Below, piece after piece: positions 45,088 to 53,728 of a stretch of 64,000 nt of DNA. A program made the translations under genes and the position numbers. The DNA is taken from the NCBI GenBank assembly GCA_049647585.1, contig JBARXY010000004.1, positions 1 to 64,000 on the forward strand, given 5' to 3'. The notes under the pieces were generated by a model that worked only from the letters and a program-made list of their open reading frames with translations, had not been told where the DNA came from and searched no databases. This DNA comes from JAGQSZ01 sp049647585. Its GTDB lineage: Bacteria > Actinomycetota > Acidimicrobiia > Acidimicrobiales > Microtrichaceae. How positions within the stretch are numbered: the stretch's first letter is position 1; every line of letters begins with the position of its first letter.

Positions 45088-46292
45088 TACACCCGACGCT
45101 ACCCAGCCCGACGAACGAGAGTCGCTCGATACTTATCGTCGCTGCCGGAATGGGCGGGGGCCACAACGGCGCCGCGGCGGGTTTGGTCCGCCTGCTCGAT
45201 GCCGCCGGATACGAACCCCGGGTGGTCGACCTTCTGGAAATGATGAGATTCGGCTACGGACACCTCATCAACGGCTTCTATCACTCGCAACTCAGATTCG
45301 CCCCTTGGAGCTACCAGTACATCTACTCGGCGTGGCGGACACATCCGACACTTGTCCGCAGTGCAAACGGTGCCGACACCCGCGCTGCTCGCAGCCGCCT
45401 GCTCGACCAGGTTGCGGCCTGGCGACCCAATGCGATTATTTCGGCGTACAACATCGGGTCCCAGGTCCTCGGCGAGTTGACCGCGTCGGGGGAGCTGAAG
45501 GTTCCGGCCTACTCCTATGTCACGGACTTTGGTGTCCATCCCTACTGGATACACGAGTCCATCGCCGGGTATCTGACGGTCCATGAGAGTTCCGCCCGCC
45601 GCGTCGCGGCGCTGAGTGATGCTCCGGTCGGCGTTTGCGGGCCGCTGGTCGGGCCCTCGTTCCACGCCAACCCCCCTTGCGCCGAAGCTTCTCACTTGGA
45701 GTTGGCTGCGCCGGAGGGGGACCGGAACGCCATCCGTGGTTCATTCGGATTCGGCGACCGAGACACCGTCGTGCTGGTTGTTGCCGGCGCCTGGGGTGTC
45801 GGGCAGATCGAGAAGACCGTGGAAGATCTGGAGCGCATCGAAGGGTGCCGTCCACTTGTTGTGTGCGGAAATAACCACCGGCTCGCCCGCCGTTTGAGAA
45901 GGAAGGCCCGCGACCCGGGCCACGTGTTGGGCTTCACCCAGCAGATGAGCGAGCTGATGGAATGCGCCGATCTACTGGTTGAGAACGCCGGAGGAATGAC
46001 CAGCTCCGAGGCGTTCGCGTCCGACCTTCCTGTGGTCACCTACCGACCGATCCCCGGCCACGGGATCGACAATGCCAACGCGATGGCGGCATCGGGAGTG
46101 TCCACATTCGCCCATGACGAGGATGAACTGGTCGCTGCGGTTCAGAAGCTGGCGCCGGGCTCCCCCGGCCGTGACCGTCAGGTCGAGCTGGCCCGCAAGG
46201 TGTTTCCGTCGGATCCGACTTCGGTGGTGGTCGACCTGATATCTCCGGACTCCGACTCCCGAGAGCAGACCCGACCCGGGAGTGCCGGATGA
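45069..46292 (+). CDS. MGDG-synthase-like glycosyltransferase (GT28/MurG fold)
   Basis: The 407-residue protein begins, after a short tail, with SILIVAAGMGGGHNGAAAGL, the MGDG-synthase N-terminal glycine loop. It has VPAYSYVTDFGVHPYWIHES and the sugar-nucleotide site LGFTQQMSELMECADLLVEN with AGGMTSSEAFASDLPVV. It likely transfers a sugar to a diacylglycerol or other lipid. A GAGGA lies directly before the ATG at 45069. The start overlaps that of the divergent DMT transporter. It overlaps the deacetylase gene by 4 nt. Confidence 0.85.
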   Translation: MQRGRPLHPTLPSPTNESRSILIVAAGMGGGHNGAAAGLVRLLDAAGYEPRVVDLLEMMRFGYGHLINGFYHSQLRFAPWSYQYIYSAWRTHPTLVRSANGADTRAARSRLLDQVAAWRPNAIISAYNIGSQVLGELTASGELKVPAYSYVTDFGVHPYWIHESIAGYLTVHESSARRVAALSDAPVGVCGPLVGPSFHANPPCAEASHLELAAPEGDRNAIRGSFGFGDRDTVVLVVAGAWGVGQIEKTVEDLERIEGCRPLVVCGNNHRLARRLRRKARDPGHVLGFTQQMSELMECADLLVENAGGMTSSEAFASDLPVVTYRPIPGHGIDNANAMAASGVSTFAHDEDELVAAVQKLAPGSPGRDRQVELARKVFPSDPTSVVVDLISPDSDSREQTRPGSAG

Positions 46293-47011
46293 GCGCTCGT
46301 CGAGGCATCGTCGTCGCGTCAACTCTCTTGCCGTTCGTGCCGTTGTTGGCCCACGTCGGTCCCGGTGTCACCTGGCTCGACTGGCCCACACAGCGGCTCG
46401 CCCCCTCTCTCAAGGGAATCGGCCGACACGACCATGTGGCGATCACCTTCGACGACGGGCCCGACCCGGTTTCCACTCCATTCTTCCTCGAGGAACTATC
46501 GCGGCTCGGCTGGTCCGCCACGTTCTTCATGCTGGGGTCGATGGCACGCTCCTCGCCCGAAGCCGCCCGGCGGATAGTCGAAGCCGGCCACGAGATCGGT
46601 GTCCACGGCGACGAGCACCGCTGTCACCTATTGATGACTCCCCGTCAGGTGCACCGGGACCTGAAACGAGCCAAATCGAGCATCGCCGAAATAACCGGCG
46701 CCACTCCGCGCTGGTTCCGCCCTCCCTACGGAGTGCTGTCGATGGGATCGGTCATTTCGGCCAGACAGCTCGGATTGCACCCGGTGCTCTGGAGCGCCTG
46801 GGGGCGGGACTGGACAGAGGATGCGACTCCCGGGTCGATCACGTCGACGGTCCTGACCGGCCTGGAGCCCGGCGGAACGGTCCTGCTACACGACTCGGAT
46901 TGCACCTCGGCACCTGGATCCTGGCATGCCACCCTTGCTGCGCTACCACTGATGGCCGAGCACCTCGATCCGCTCGTTTCGGTCGGCCCGCTTCGAGAAC
47001 ACTTCGCCTAG
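46289..47011 (+). CDS. Polysaccharide deacetylase (NodB/CE4 domain)
   Basis: The 240-residue protein has motif 1 VAITFDDGPDP near residue 50, motif 2 HEIGVHGDEHRCH near 103 and motif 3 RWFRPPYGVLS near 145, the metal and catalytic set of CE4 enzymes. A hydrophobic N-terminus (residues 6-22) may act as a membrane anchor or signal. It removes acetyl groups from N-acetyl sugars. Coupling to the glycosyltransferase (ATGA) suggests joint work on a glycolipid or envelope glycan. Confidence 0.88.
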   Translation: MSARRGIVVASTLLPFVPLLAHVGPGVTWLDWPTQRLAPSLKGIGRHDHVAITFDDGPDPVSTPFFLEELSRLGWSATFFMLGSMARSSPEAARRIVEAGHEIGVHGDEHRCHLLMTPRQVHRDLKRAKSSIAEITGATPRWFRPPYGVLSMGSVISARQLGLHPVLWSAWGRDWTEDATPGSITSTVLTGLEPGGTVLLHDSDCTSAPGSWHATLAALPLMAEHLDPLVSVGPLREHFA

Positions 47012-47070
47012 CAACAATCGGAAGCCGCACCGCGACGTCGGCCGGGGCCGACCTGGAGTCAGCCACTCCT

Positions 47071-47673
47071 ATGCTCGTGTGCATGGATCATCCACTACTT
47101 GCTCCAGAGTTGGACGTCACCAGGTGGTTCAACAGTCCGCCTCTCGATCTAGCTTCAGTGCGTGGCAAGGTCGTGTTGATCGAGGCGTTCCAGATGCTGT
47201 GTCCCGCCTGCGTCAGTCATTCGATCCCCCAGGCACAGCGGGTCCAGCGCATGTACCCCACCGACCAGGTCGCCGTCATTGGCATCCACACCGTGTTCGA
47301 GCATCACGATGTGATGGGTCCCGACGCACTCGAGGCGTTCATCTCGGAGTATCGGATCACCTTTCCGGTCGGCGTCGACCGTCGCGAGGGTTCCGAGCGC
47401 ATTCCGGTAACGATGGGTCGGTTGGACCTTCGAGGGACACCATCTCAGATCCTGATCGACCGTCAGGGTCGGATCCGGGCGAGCACCTTCGGGATGGTCG
47501 AGGATCTTGCCCTGGGAACCCAGATCGGAAGGCTCCTTGCAGAACCGACCGCTGAACCTCAGCCAGAATCTGCACCTGCCAAGCGGCCCGAGAAGCCAAC
47601 TGCACCCCTGGTCGCACTTGACCCGACGGCCGAACCGACGGGTGTGTGCGTGCCGGGCCAGGACTGCACCTGA
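47071..47673 (+). CDS. Thioredoxin-like (TlpA-type) redoxin
   Basis: The 200-residue protein has a thioredoxin fold with VVLIEAFQMLCPACVSHSIP; its CPAC active site is near residue 45. The cis-Pro region is GRLDLRGTPSQILIDRQGRI. No signal peptide is visible, so it is probably cytosolic. A Pro/Ala/Glu-rich tail of about 40 residues ends with two Cys (CVPGQDC). The start is the ATG at 47071, or 47083. It follows the deacetylase by 59 bp and may belong to the same transcript. Confidence 0.8.
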   Translation: MLVCMDHPLLAPELDVTRWFNSPPLDLASVRGKVVLIEAFQMLCPACVSHSIPQAQRVQRMYPTDQVAVIGIHTVFEHHDVMGPDALEAFISEYRITFPVGVDRREGSERIPVTMGRLDLRGTPSQILIDRQGRIRASTFGMVEDLALGTQIGRLLAEPTAEPQPESAPAKRPEKPTAPLVALDPTAEPTGVCVPGQDCT

Positions 47674-47719
47674 CGAACCCAAATCCGAAAGCCCGCGTGA
47701 CGGAACGCCGAGGCGGGTG

Positions 47720-47770
47720 GGTCGCCGATTCGTGTTGGTCGCCGATGCGTGTCGGACGCCGATTCGTGTT
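47720..47770. repeat. 17-bp tandem repeat, 3 units
   Basis: Three units of GGTCGCCGATTCGTGTT (with two or three changes) lie in the 117-bp gap between the convergent redoxin and TauE genes. No gene or clear terminator is visible in the gap. Confidence 0.8.
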
Positions 47771-47790
47771 GGACGCTGGGCTGCTGGATG

Positions 47791-48594
47791 TCAGAGCGCC
47801 GTCGTGAGCATGGCGATCCCGAGAATTGCGAGCCCGGCTCCATAGACACGCTCAAGGCTGACCGGATTGGTCCTGAGCGCCACGCGTGCCCCCGTGTAGG
47901 AAAGTGGGATCGATGTCGAGCCGAACACGGCAACCAGTTGCCAGTCGATATGCCCCAGGGCCGCGTGGACCACGGTTCCGGGTATCGCCAGAACGGCGGC
48001 CACCGCCAACGATGTCGCAAACGATTGCTTGATCGAGAGGCGGAGAACGACGACGAACAAGGGAGCCAGAAGAAACCCTCCGGTGTTGGCGAGCAGTCCG
48101 GAAAGCACTCCGACAACTACGGCCACGCCGATCAATCGAGCCAGGAAGTGCGGAGGCTCGATAGCGACCTCGTGCGGATCACCCGGCCGGAGCAGGAAGC
48201 GCAGGCCCAGAGCGGTGAGAATGACTTCGGTGGCAGTGACCAGAATGTCGCCGCCGATCCAGCGCGTCGCATAAGCACCCACCACCGTCGCAGGGATTCC
48301 GAATCCGATTGCGAATGCAAACACACGCCAGTCGATGAGGCGCTGCCGCCAGTACGCGTACGAAGCTGCGAGAGTCGCCGGGATCGTCGCCGGGAGCGGG
48401 GACGCCAGGGCCACGATCGGCGGTATCCCGATCAGCGCCAGAAGCGGTGTTGCGATTGCCGAGCCACCTTTGCCGAACAATCCGCCGAGGAACCCGATAA
48501 ACGCTCCTAGTGCGGCCACCGCAACAAGGGTTCCGGCGCTCAACGGTTGGCTCGTATCTGGTCGGCCCGGAAGTGCGCAGTTCTGGTCACTCAC
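47791..48594 (-). CDS. TauE/SafE-family anion exporter
   Basis: The 267-residue protein has about eight membrane helices and the glycine-rich family motif ALGAFIGFLGGLFGKGGSAI near residue 30. The inverted repeat of the motif follows in GVLSGLLANTGGFLLAPLFV. Members move sulfite, sulfoacetate or other organic anions. The GTG start is 66 bp from the divergent LysR gene, which probably regulates it. Confidence 0.85.
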   Translation of the reverse strand: MSDQNCALPGRPDTSQPLSAGTLVAVAALGAFIGFLGGLFGKGGSAIATPLLALIGIPPIVALASPLPATIPATLAASYAYWRQRLIDWRVFAFAIGFGIPATVVGAYATRWIGGDILVTATEVILTALGLRFLLRPGDPHEVAIEPPHFLARLIGVAVVVGVLSGLLANTGGFLLAPLFVVVLRLSIKQSFATSLAVAAVLAIPGTVVHAALGHIDWQLVAVFGSTSIPLSYTGARVALRTNPVSLERVYGAGLAILGIAMLTTAL

Positions 48595-48660
48595 CTAGCA
48601 GACATCCGACGTCTCCAAAGGTCCAACTGGTTCTTCTGATGATTGCCATAAGCTGCGCCT

Positions 48661-49575
48661 ATGGAGCTTCGCCAGATCGAGTACGTGGTCGGAATTGTCG
48701 ACCACGGCGGGTTCACCCGTGCCGCACATGCGCTCCATGTGACCCAACCTGCACTTTCCGAGGGGGTCGCCCGCCTGGAGGCGGAGTTGGGAGTTGCTCT
48801 CTTCCATCGAGTGCCGAAGGGTGTCGTCATGACCCCGGCCGGTTCTGCGTTCTTGGAGCCGGCACGACAGATGCTCCGAACCCGCAAGGTGCTGAACGAG
48901 TCGGTGGCCGCAGTTGCGGGCCTCGGGACAGGCCAGTTGGACCTGGTGGCTCTGCCGACGCTGGCGGTCGACCCACTGGCGTCGCTCATAGGCGAGTTCC
49001 GCAACGCCCATCCCGGGATCTCGGTCCACGTTGCCCAGCCCGAGGATGCAGCCGCGGTCGCCACACGGGTACGCACTGGCAGCTCCGAGATCGGCCTCGC
49101 CGAACTTCCCGTCGAGGGTGCTGGACTGGTCAGCGAACCGCTCCTGGTTCAGCACCTCGTCGTGAGCCTGCCCGCCGGCTCCTCTCTGGCCGGACGTCGA
49201 CGTCTGAACATCACGGACCTGGCGACGGTCCCGCTGATAACAACACCCACCGGAACGTCACTCCGACGTCTGGTCGACATGGCTTTCGCTGAAGCCGGCC
49301 TGACTCCTCTGATTGCCGTGGAGACCGAACAACGCGAGTCGGTGCTTCCCTTGGTCGCAGCGGGTGCAGGTGCGACCGTGCTCCCCAAACGCCTTGCCGA
49401 CACAGCAACCGATCCGCGAATCGTCACCGCAGCCCTGCATCCCGCGATCCGTCGGGAAATCGGCCTGATCCGACGAAGTGGGCCGGTCTCGCCCGCAGCA
49501 CAGGCCTTTCTCGACATCAGCCTGGCCGACACCTCTCCCGCAAGCGCGTTTTGTTCTGCCAAACGGTTGCCCTAG
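48661..49575 (+). CDS. LysR-family transcriptional regulator
   Basis: The 304-residue protein has the N-terminal winged helix (LRQIEYVVGIVDHGGFTRAA, HALHVTQPALSEGVARLEAE) and a periplasmic-binding-protein-like sensor domain. It is divergent from the TauE-type exporter. The last nine or ten codons run into a 50-bp palindromic repeat found again at 61240, so the C-terminus (FCSAKRLP) is encoded by the repeat. Confidence 0.9.
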   Translation: MELRQIEYVVGIVDHGGFTRAAHALHVTQPALSEGVARLEAELGVALFHRVPKGVVMTPAGSAFLEPARQMLRTRKVLNESVAAVAGLGTGQLDLVALPTLAVDPLASLIGEFRNAHPGISVHVAQPEDAAAVATRVRTGSSEIGLAELPVEGAGLVSEPLLVQHLVVSLPAGSSLAGRRRLNITDLATVPLITTPTGTSLRRLVDMAFAEAGLTPLIAVETEQRESVLPLVAAGAGATVLPKRLADTATDPRIVTAALHPAIRREIGLIRRSGPVSPAAQAFLDISLADTSPASAFCSAKRLP

Positions 49576-49597
49576 CAGCCACTTCGCAGAACAAAAC
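49548..49597. repeat. 50-bp palindromic dispersed repeat, copy 1
   Basis: The outer arms GTTTTGTTCTGC and GCAGAACAAAAC are perfect inverses around 26 bp. The same 50-bp unit with only 6 differences, all in the middle, is at 61240-61289. It overlaps the end of the LysR gene. There is no T-run beyond the stem, so it does not look like a simple terminator. It resembles a REP-type element. Confidence 0.8.
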
Positions 49598-49698
49598 CGG
49601 ATTGGGTCACCTGAAGCACGGCGAGGACCGCGGTTCCATCTGGCCACGTCAGGGTAAGAGCCTCCCGTGAGCGCTTCCTGCCCGGTCCAGTCCTGACA

Positions 49699-50373
49699 AT
49701 GTGTTTCTCGCCTGAGGCAGATCTGGTCGCCGCGGTGGTCATCGGAGCCGCTGGAATCGACGGCCTACGACACGTAACCCGGAGGGACCAGATTCCGATG
49801 GCACTTCTTCCGGCGACATTCGCACTGCACCAGTTGGACGAAGTTTTCGTTTGGCTGGGTCTCCGAGGTCAGGTCTCACCCCAGGTGCTGCACGTCACCT
49901 CATGGCTGTATCTCATCGTCGCGTTCGGCCTACTCCCCGTGCTCGCCCCGTTGTCCGTCGCGGCCAGGGACCGTGGCGTCCGACGAAGATTGCTCTTCGG
50001 CTTCGTCGCGCTGGGCGCCGTGGTTGCAGCTGCGCTCACCTATGCCGTCGGGAGGGGTCCTATAACGACCCACATCGTCAGGCACCACATCTCGTACCGC
50101 GTGGTCCTGGGGCAGGGAACGATCTGGGTCGTTCTGTATGTCGTTGCCACATGCGGTGCATTCCTGTTCTCTGGTCACCCGCACATCCGAATTTTCGGTG
50201 TGGTCAATCTGGTGGCCGTGGGACTACTCGCCGCGCTACAACGCAGCGCGTTCATTTCCCTGTGGTGCGCGTGGGCGGCCATTACGAGCATCGCCCTCGC
50301 TCTGCACTTTCGTCACGAACACCGGAGTGGCACCCGATCTCCGCAACTGGTCCCGGAAGGTGTGAGCGGGTAA
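49699..50373 (+). CDS. DUF6629-family membrane protein
   Basis: The 224-residue protein starts MCFSPEADLVAAVVIGAAGI, as in DUF6629 proteins, and has about seven membrane helices with a conserved-looking ALHQLDEVFVWLG in the second. A His-rich loop (TTHIVRHHISYR) lies in the middle. The function is unknown. Confidence 0.75.
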   Translation: MCFSPEADLVAAVVIGAAGIDGLRHVTRRDQIPMALLPATFALHQLDEVFVWLGLRGQVSPQVLHVTSWLYLIVAFGLLPVLAPLSVAARDRGVRRRLLFGFVALGAVVAAALTYAVGRGPITTHIVRHHISYRVVLGQGTIWVVLYVVATCGAFLFSGHPHIRIFGVVNLVAVGLLAALQRSAFISLWCAWAAITSIALALHFRHEHRSGTRSPQLVPEGVSG

Positions 50374-50401
50374 GCCTTGGACCGAATCACCCGGAGGCTC
50401 G

Positions 50402-51820
50402 ATGACAACCATCCATACATTCGACGACGAACTGGCGAAACTGGACGCTGTCGCAACAGCTGATGCCATCCGGAAAGGTGAGCTGTCAGCGACCGAGGTT
50501 GTAGCGGCTGCCATCGAACGGGCACGTCGGGTTGAGCCGGCGGCCCACCCGGTTGCGTGCGAGGACTACGAGCGGGCCCTCGCTGCGGCGAAGCATCCGG
50601 CAGAGGGTCCGTTCAAGGGTGTCCCCACGTTCATCAAGGACATGACCGACGTGGAGGGCCTACCCACCCGAAACGGTTCGAAGGCCTTCGCCTCGGCCGG
50701 GCCCGCTCACAAGACCTTCGGCATCGCCCAGCAGTTGTTCGATCTGGGGATGGTCGGCCTGGGCAAGAGCACTCTTCCCGAGTTCGGCTTCACCCCGTCG
50801 ACCGAATTCACGACAGGGCCCGCCACACGAAACCCATGGAACCTCGAACGCACGCCCGGCGGCTCCTCTGGCGGCTCAGCGGTTCTGGTGGCGAGTGGCG
50901 TCGTCCCCGTCGCCCACGGCCAGGACGGCGGTGGGTCCATCCGGATACCCGCAGCCTGCAATGGACTGGTTGGGCACAAGCCCAGCCGTGGGCGCCTGCT
51001 TCCCGACCCGCACGCCCGCCTTCTGCCGGTGAAGATCGTGGCCGACGGAGTGTTGACACGAACCGTTCGAGACACCATCGCCTACTACAAGTCCGCCGAG
51101 CAGATCTACAAACCAAAGCGACTCCCCTCCCTCGGGCGGATCGACAGCCCTCCGCAGCGACGACTGCGAATCGGGACCTTTGCAGCGAGCCCTACCGGCG
51201 CCCCACTGGATGGACCCACCCGCACGACCTACGAGCAAACCGTGGCGCTGCTCGAGGGACTGGGTCATACGGTCGTTCCGGCCACTGCTCCGGTGGACGA
51301 ACAGTTCGCCGAGGACTTCATTCTCTACTGGTCGACACTTGCGTTCTTCACACGTTACGGCGGCAAGCTGCTCTTCGACCGCAGCTTCGACTCGGACGGG
51401 CTGACACCCTTCACGCTCGGCCTTGCAGATAACTTCCGACCCAACCTGCGCCACGTACCGGGGGCCATCCGGCGACTCCGACGCTCCGCTGACGCCTACG
51501 AGGCGCAGTTTGTCGAGCAGGCTATCGATGTGGTCCTGACCCCAACTCTGACCCACCTTCCCCCGGTTCTCGGCGAACTGGGGGCATCCCTCCCATTCGA
51601 CGTGCAGTTCCCCAGGGTCGAAGCGTGGGTCGGATTCACTCCACTGGCCAACGCCAACGGGGCGCCATCGACCAGCCTTCCGCTCGGCTTCGATGAAGCC
51701 ACGAACCTTCCTGTCGGAATGATGTTCAGCGCTCCGATGGGCCACGATGCCATCCTCCTGCGTCTGGCCCTCGAGCTTGAGGCAGCGAAACCATTCCCGT
51801 CATTGGCGACTTCGTCGTAA
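50402..51820 (+). CDS. Amidase (GatA/amidase-signature family)
   Basis: The 472-residue protein has the amidase-signature catalytic triad. A Lys lies in GVPTFIKDMTDVEG near residue 80. The Ser-cis-Ser region is TPGGSSGGSAVLVASGVVPV near 155-175, with the nucleophile in GQDGGGSIRIPAA. It hydrolyses an amide to acid and ammonia. There is no GatB or GatC next to it, so it is probably a catabolic amidase and not the tRNA amidotransferase. The ATG at 50402 follows the upstream gene by 28 bp. Confidence 0.88.
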   Translation: MTTIHTFDDELAKLDAVATADAIRKGELSATEVVAAAIERARRVEPAAHPVACEDYERALAAAKHPAEGPFKGVPTFIKDMTDVEGLPTRNGSKAFASAGPAHKTFGIAQQLFDLGMVGLGKSTLPEFGFTPSTEFTTGPATRNPWNLERTPGGSSGGSAVLVASGVVPVAHGQDGGGSIRIPAACNGLVGHKPSRGRLLPDPHARLLPVKIVADGVLTRTVRDTIAYYKSAEQIYKPKRLPSLGRIDSPPQRRLRIGTFAASPTGAPLDGPTRTTYEQTVALLEGLGHTVVPATAPVDEQFAEDFILYWSTLAFFTRYGGKLLFDRSFDSDGLTPFTLGLADNFRPNLRHVPGAIRRLRRSADAYEAQFVEQAIDVVLTPTLTHLPPVLGELGASLPFDVQFPRVEAWVGFTPLANANGAPSTSLPLGFDEATNLPVGMMFSAPMGHDAILLRLALELEAAKPFPSLATSS

Positions 51821-51898
51821 GTCTGAACCGGCAGGTTGTAGGAAAATTCATCTGTCGCCGTTACCGTGGCCAGCTCACTTGTAAAGGAAAGGAAGCTG

Positions 51899-52975
51899 GT
51901 GGGAGATCCCGTCGCCACCGCTGCCCAGCTGAGTCACGAAATCGACCTGGCTCTGAAGCAGCTGACCCTGGCTCCGGCTCGCGTCCGCGAACTGACTGGA
52001 CTACGGGACAAGGTCGCCAATATCAGGCAACGCCTTTCCGACTTTGCCGAGAACGTCGCACCTTTGGGGTTTGAGGACGGTCAGGAAATTGCCGACATCC
52101 GACGTCGTTTCGAGTCTCTTCCAGACGGTGTTTTGGCCGAATCCGCCGAGCTCCGGGCGTTTGTTGCCGCATCTCCGCTGCTTCGAAAGCTGACTTCCGC
52201 TGGGCTCACCGTGAATTCGCTTCGAAAGTTCTCCGACGGTCAGGATCGACTCGGCCACCTACTAGGTGATCGGTGGAGCGATGTAGGTGAGATTTGGCTC
52301 GAACTCCGAAATCAACATGACACGAACAGCCCGACCCACATTCCCGTTCTGAAGGGACAGCTCCACGTTGCGCGACAGTTCGCCAAGGCCATCGGCACTC
52401 TTGGTCTGTTCAGGCTGACTGCCATCCAAGCCCGTGAAATGGAGTCCGAGGGAGATTGGGTCACCGAAGCCAGTCTCACCGACGCGGCAAGAAAGCAGCA
52501 GAGAGCCGACCATCCCTATCGGATGACCTTTTGCCCTCTCGACAAAACAGAGCACAAGACCCTGTTCACGGGAGAATGGCTGAACGGCTATGCAGCATCC
52601 ATCATCTCTGACCACTTGGATGGGTCGCTGATACAACACGAGATCTACACATCGGTCGCCTATCAGAATCCGCCCGAGATTCTCAGGGGTGGATCCGACT
52701 TCGACGTGATCGTAGAAGCCCGGGGTGTTGTTGCATTGTTCGAATGTAAAACCGGAAAGCTGCCCACGGATCAGGTGAAGCAGGCAATTGGCCGGGCAGA
52801 GGGACTCGCGTCGATCCTCGAGTCAACTGGAGCTCAAGTTGAACTCCACCACTTCCTTCTTTTCCTCGGCGCCACAAGTGATGTCGAAAGAGTCACGCGC
52901 TGCGTGGCGGGGTCGCCTGTGGCTGCGATCACTCCCGATCAGCTGCGAGGCGTTCTGAACACCACGTTCCGTTGA
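51899..52975 (+). CDS. Protein with C-terminal PD-(D/E)XK nuclease-like domain
   Basis: The 358-residue protein has a helical N-terminal half of about 200 residues with coiled-coil character (LALKQLTLAPARVRELTGLR). The C-terminal domain has the pattern GEWLNGYAASIISDHL, GSDFDVIVEARGVVALFECK and TGKLPTDQVKQAIGRAEGLA. The Asp and the E-x-K (ECK) spacing match PD-(D/E)XK nucleases such as the DUF1887/Card1-type effectors. No CARF fold is recognised in the N-terminal half and no CRISPR is in the window. The GTG at 51899 is preferred because GGAAAGGAA lies just upstream. The role could be repair, restriction or defence. Confidence 0.65.
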   Translation: MGDPVATAAQLSHEIDLALKQLTLAPARVRELTGLRDKVANIRQRLSDFAENVAPLGFEDGQEIADIRRRFESLPDGVLAESAELRAFVAASPLLRKLTSAGLTVNSLRKFSDGQDRLGHLLGDRWSDVGEIWLELRNQHDTNSPTHIPVLKGQLHVARQFAKAIGTLGLFRLTAIQAREMESEGDWVTEASLTDAARKQQRADHPYRMTFCPLDKTEHKTLFTGEWLNGYAASIISDHLDGSLIQHEIYTSVAYQNPPEILRGGSDFDVIVEARGVVALFECKTGKLPTDQVKQAIGRAEGLASILESTGAQVELHHFLLFLGATSDVERVTRCVAGSPVAAITPDQLRGVLNTTFR

Positions 52976-53019
52976 ACAAACCCGTCCCAGCCGTCCCCCG
53001 CATCACGGCACCCAAGCCT

Positions 53020-53628
53020 TCAGGTCGGATAGCTGGCCAGAAATCTCTCGAGCGTGTACTCGCTCACGTTGGCGATCTGATCCACATCGCCGAACATCGC
53101 GCACATCATGATCGGCCCGAACAGCATCGTGCCGACGGTTGTGGGGTCAAGATCTGCAGGAATTCGCCCCTCACCCACTCCGATGGCGAGGATCTCGCCG
53201 AGGATTTCCTCGTTGGCGGTCCGGTCGCTCCGGACCAGTAGTTCAATTTCAGGGAAGTCACGCCAGAGTGCCAACAACTCGGGAAGCATCCGAGCCACCC
53301 TGGTTTTGCCCAGAGCGGTGGCCACCGCATTCATCTGCAGACGCAGGCAGTCCTCGAAGCCAGATGCAAGATCGAAATCCGCCGCAGCGGGAATCGCCGA
53401 GCGCAATACATCCAGCAGCAGGTCCTCGATCGAGTGCCAATGCCGGTAGAGCGTGGACTTCGCCACACCGGAACGGTCGGCCACGGCGTCGACGGTCACT
53501 GACCGGACCCCTGATTCCACCATCAGATCCTCGGCGGCCTCGAGCAGTCGAGCGCGGCTTCGGGTCACACGGGGATCCACTTCGGCCGCCTGATTCGAGC
53601 TATTTGAGGAACTTTCGAAACTAGACAT
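53020..53628 (-). CDS. TetR-family repressor
   Basis: The 202-residue protein has a TetR DNA-binding domain: RARLLEAAEDLMVESGVRSV, TVDAVADRSGVAKSTLYRHW. A helical ligand domain follows. It diverges from the DHA2 efflux pump 100 bp away, the usual arrangement for a drug-responsive repressor. A small palindrome lies in the shared promoter. The Ser/Asn-rich N-terminus before residue 20 is probably disordered. Confidence 0.88.
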   Translation of the reverse strand: MSSFESSSNSSNQAAEVDPRVTRSRARLLEAAEDLMVESGVRSVTVDAVADRSGVAKSTLYRHWHSIEDLLLDVLRSAIPAAADFDLASGFEDCLRLQMNAVATALGKTRVARMLPELLALWRDFPEIELLVRSDRTANEEILGEILAIGVGEGRIPADLDPTTVGTMLFGPIMMCAMFGDVDQIANVSEYTLERFLASYPT

Positions 53629-53636
53629 ATTCGTAT

Positions 53637-53649
53637 CGCTACTATAGCG
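53637..53649. promoter_or_regulatory. Palindrome in the tetR/efflux promoter, likely operator
   Basis: CGCTACTATAGCG has perfect 5-bp arms around CTA and lies 9 bp before the repressor start and 80 bp before the pump start. Short palindromes at this place are typical TetR-family operators. The assignment is by position. Confidence 0.45.
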
Positions 53650-53728
53650 TTTCGTTCTCCGTAATTGAAGACAGACTGCATCGTCGTGCCCCCCGCCGTT
53701 CCCACGATGCGTCGAAAGGAAATATCCA

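Noticed and set aside
46282..47070. Upstream extension of the redoxin frame by 263 codons
   Set aside because: This part is the shifted frame of the polysaccharide deacetylase and is Arg/Pro-rich. The redoxin begins at 47071.
50402..51820. GatA subunit of the tRNA amidotransferase
   Set aside because: The amidase signature is present, but no gatB or gatC is adjacent and the sequence outside the signature (for example the PHARLLPVKIVADGV region) looks like a catabolic amidase.
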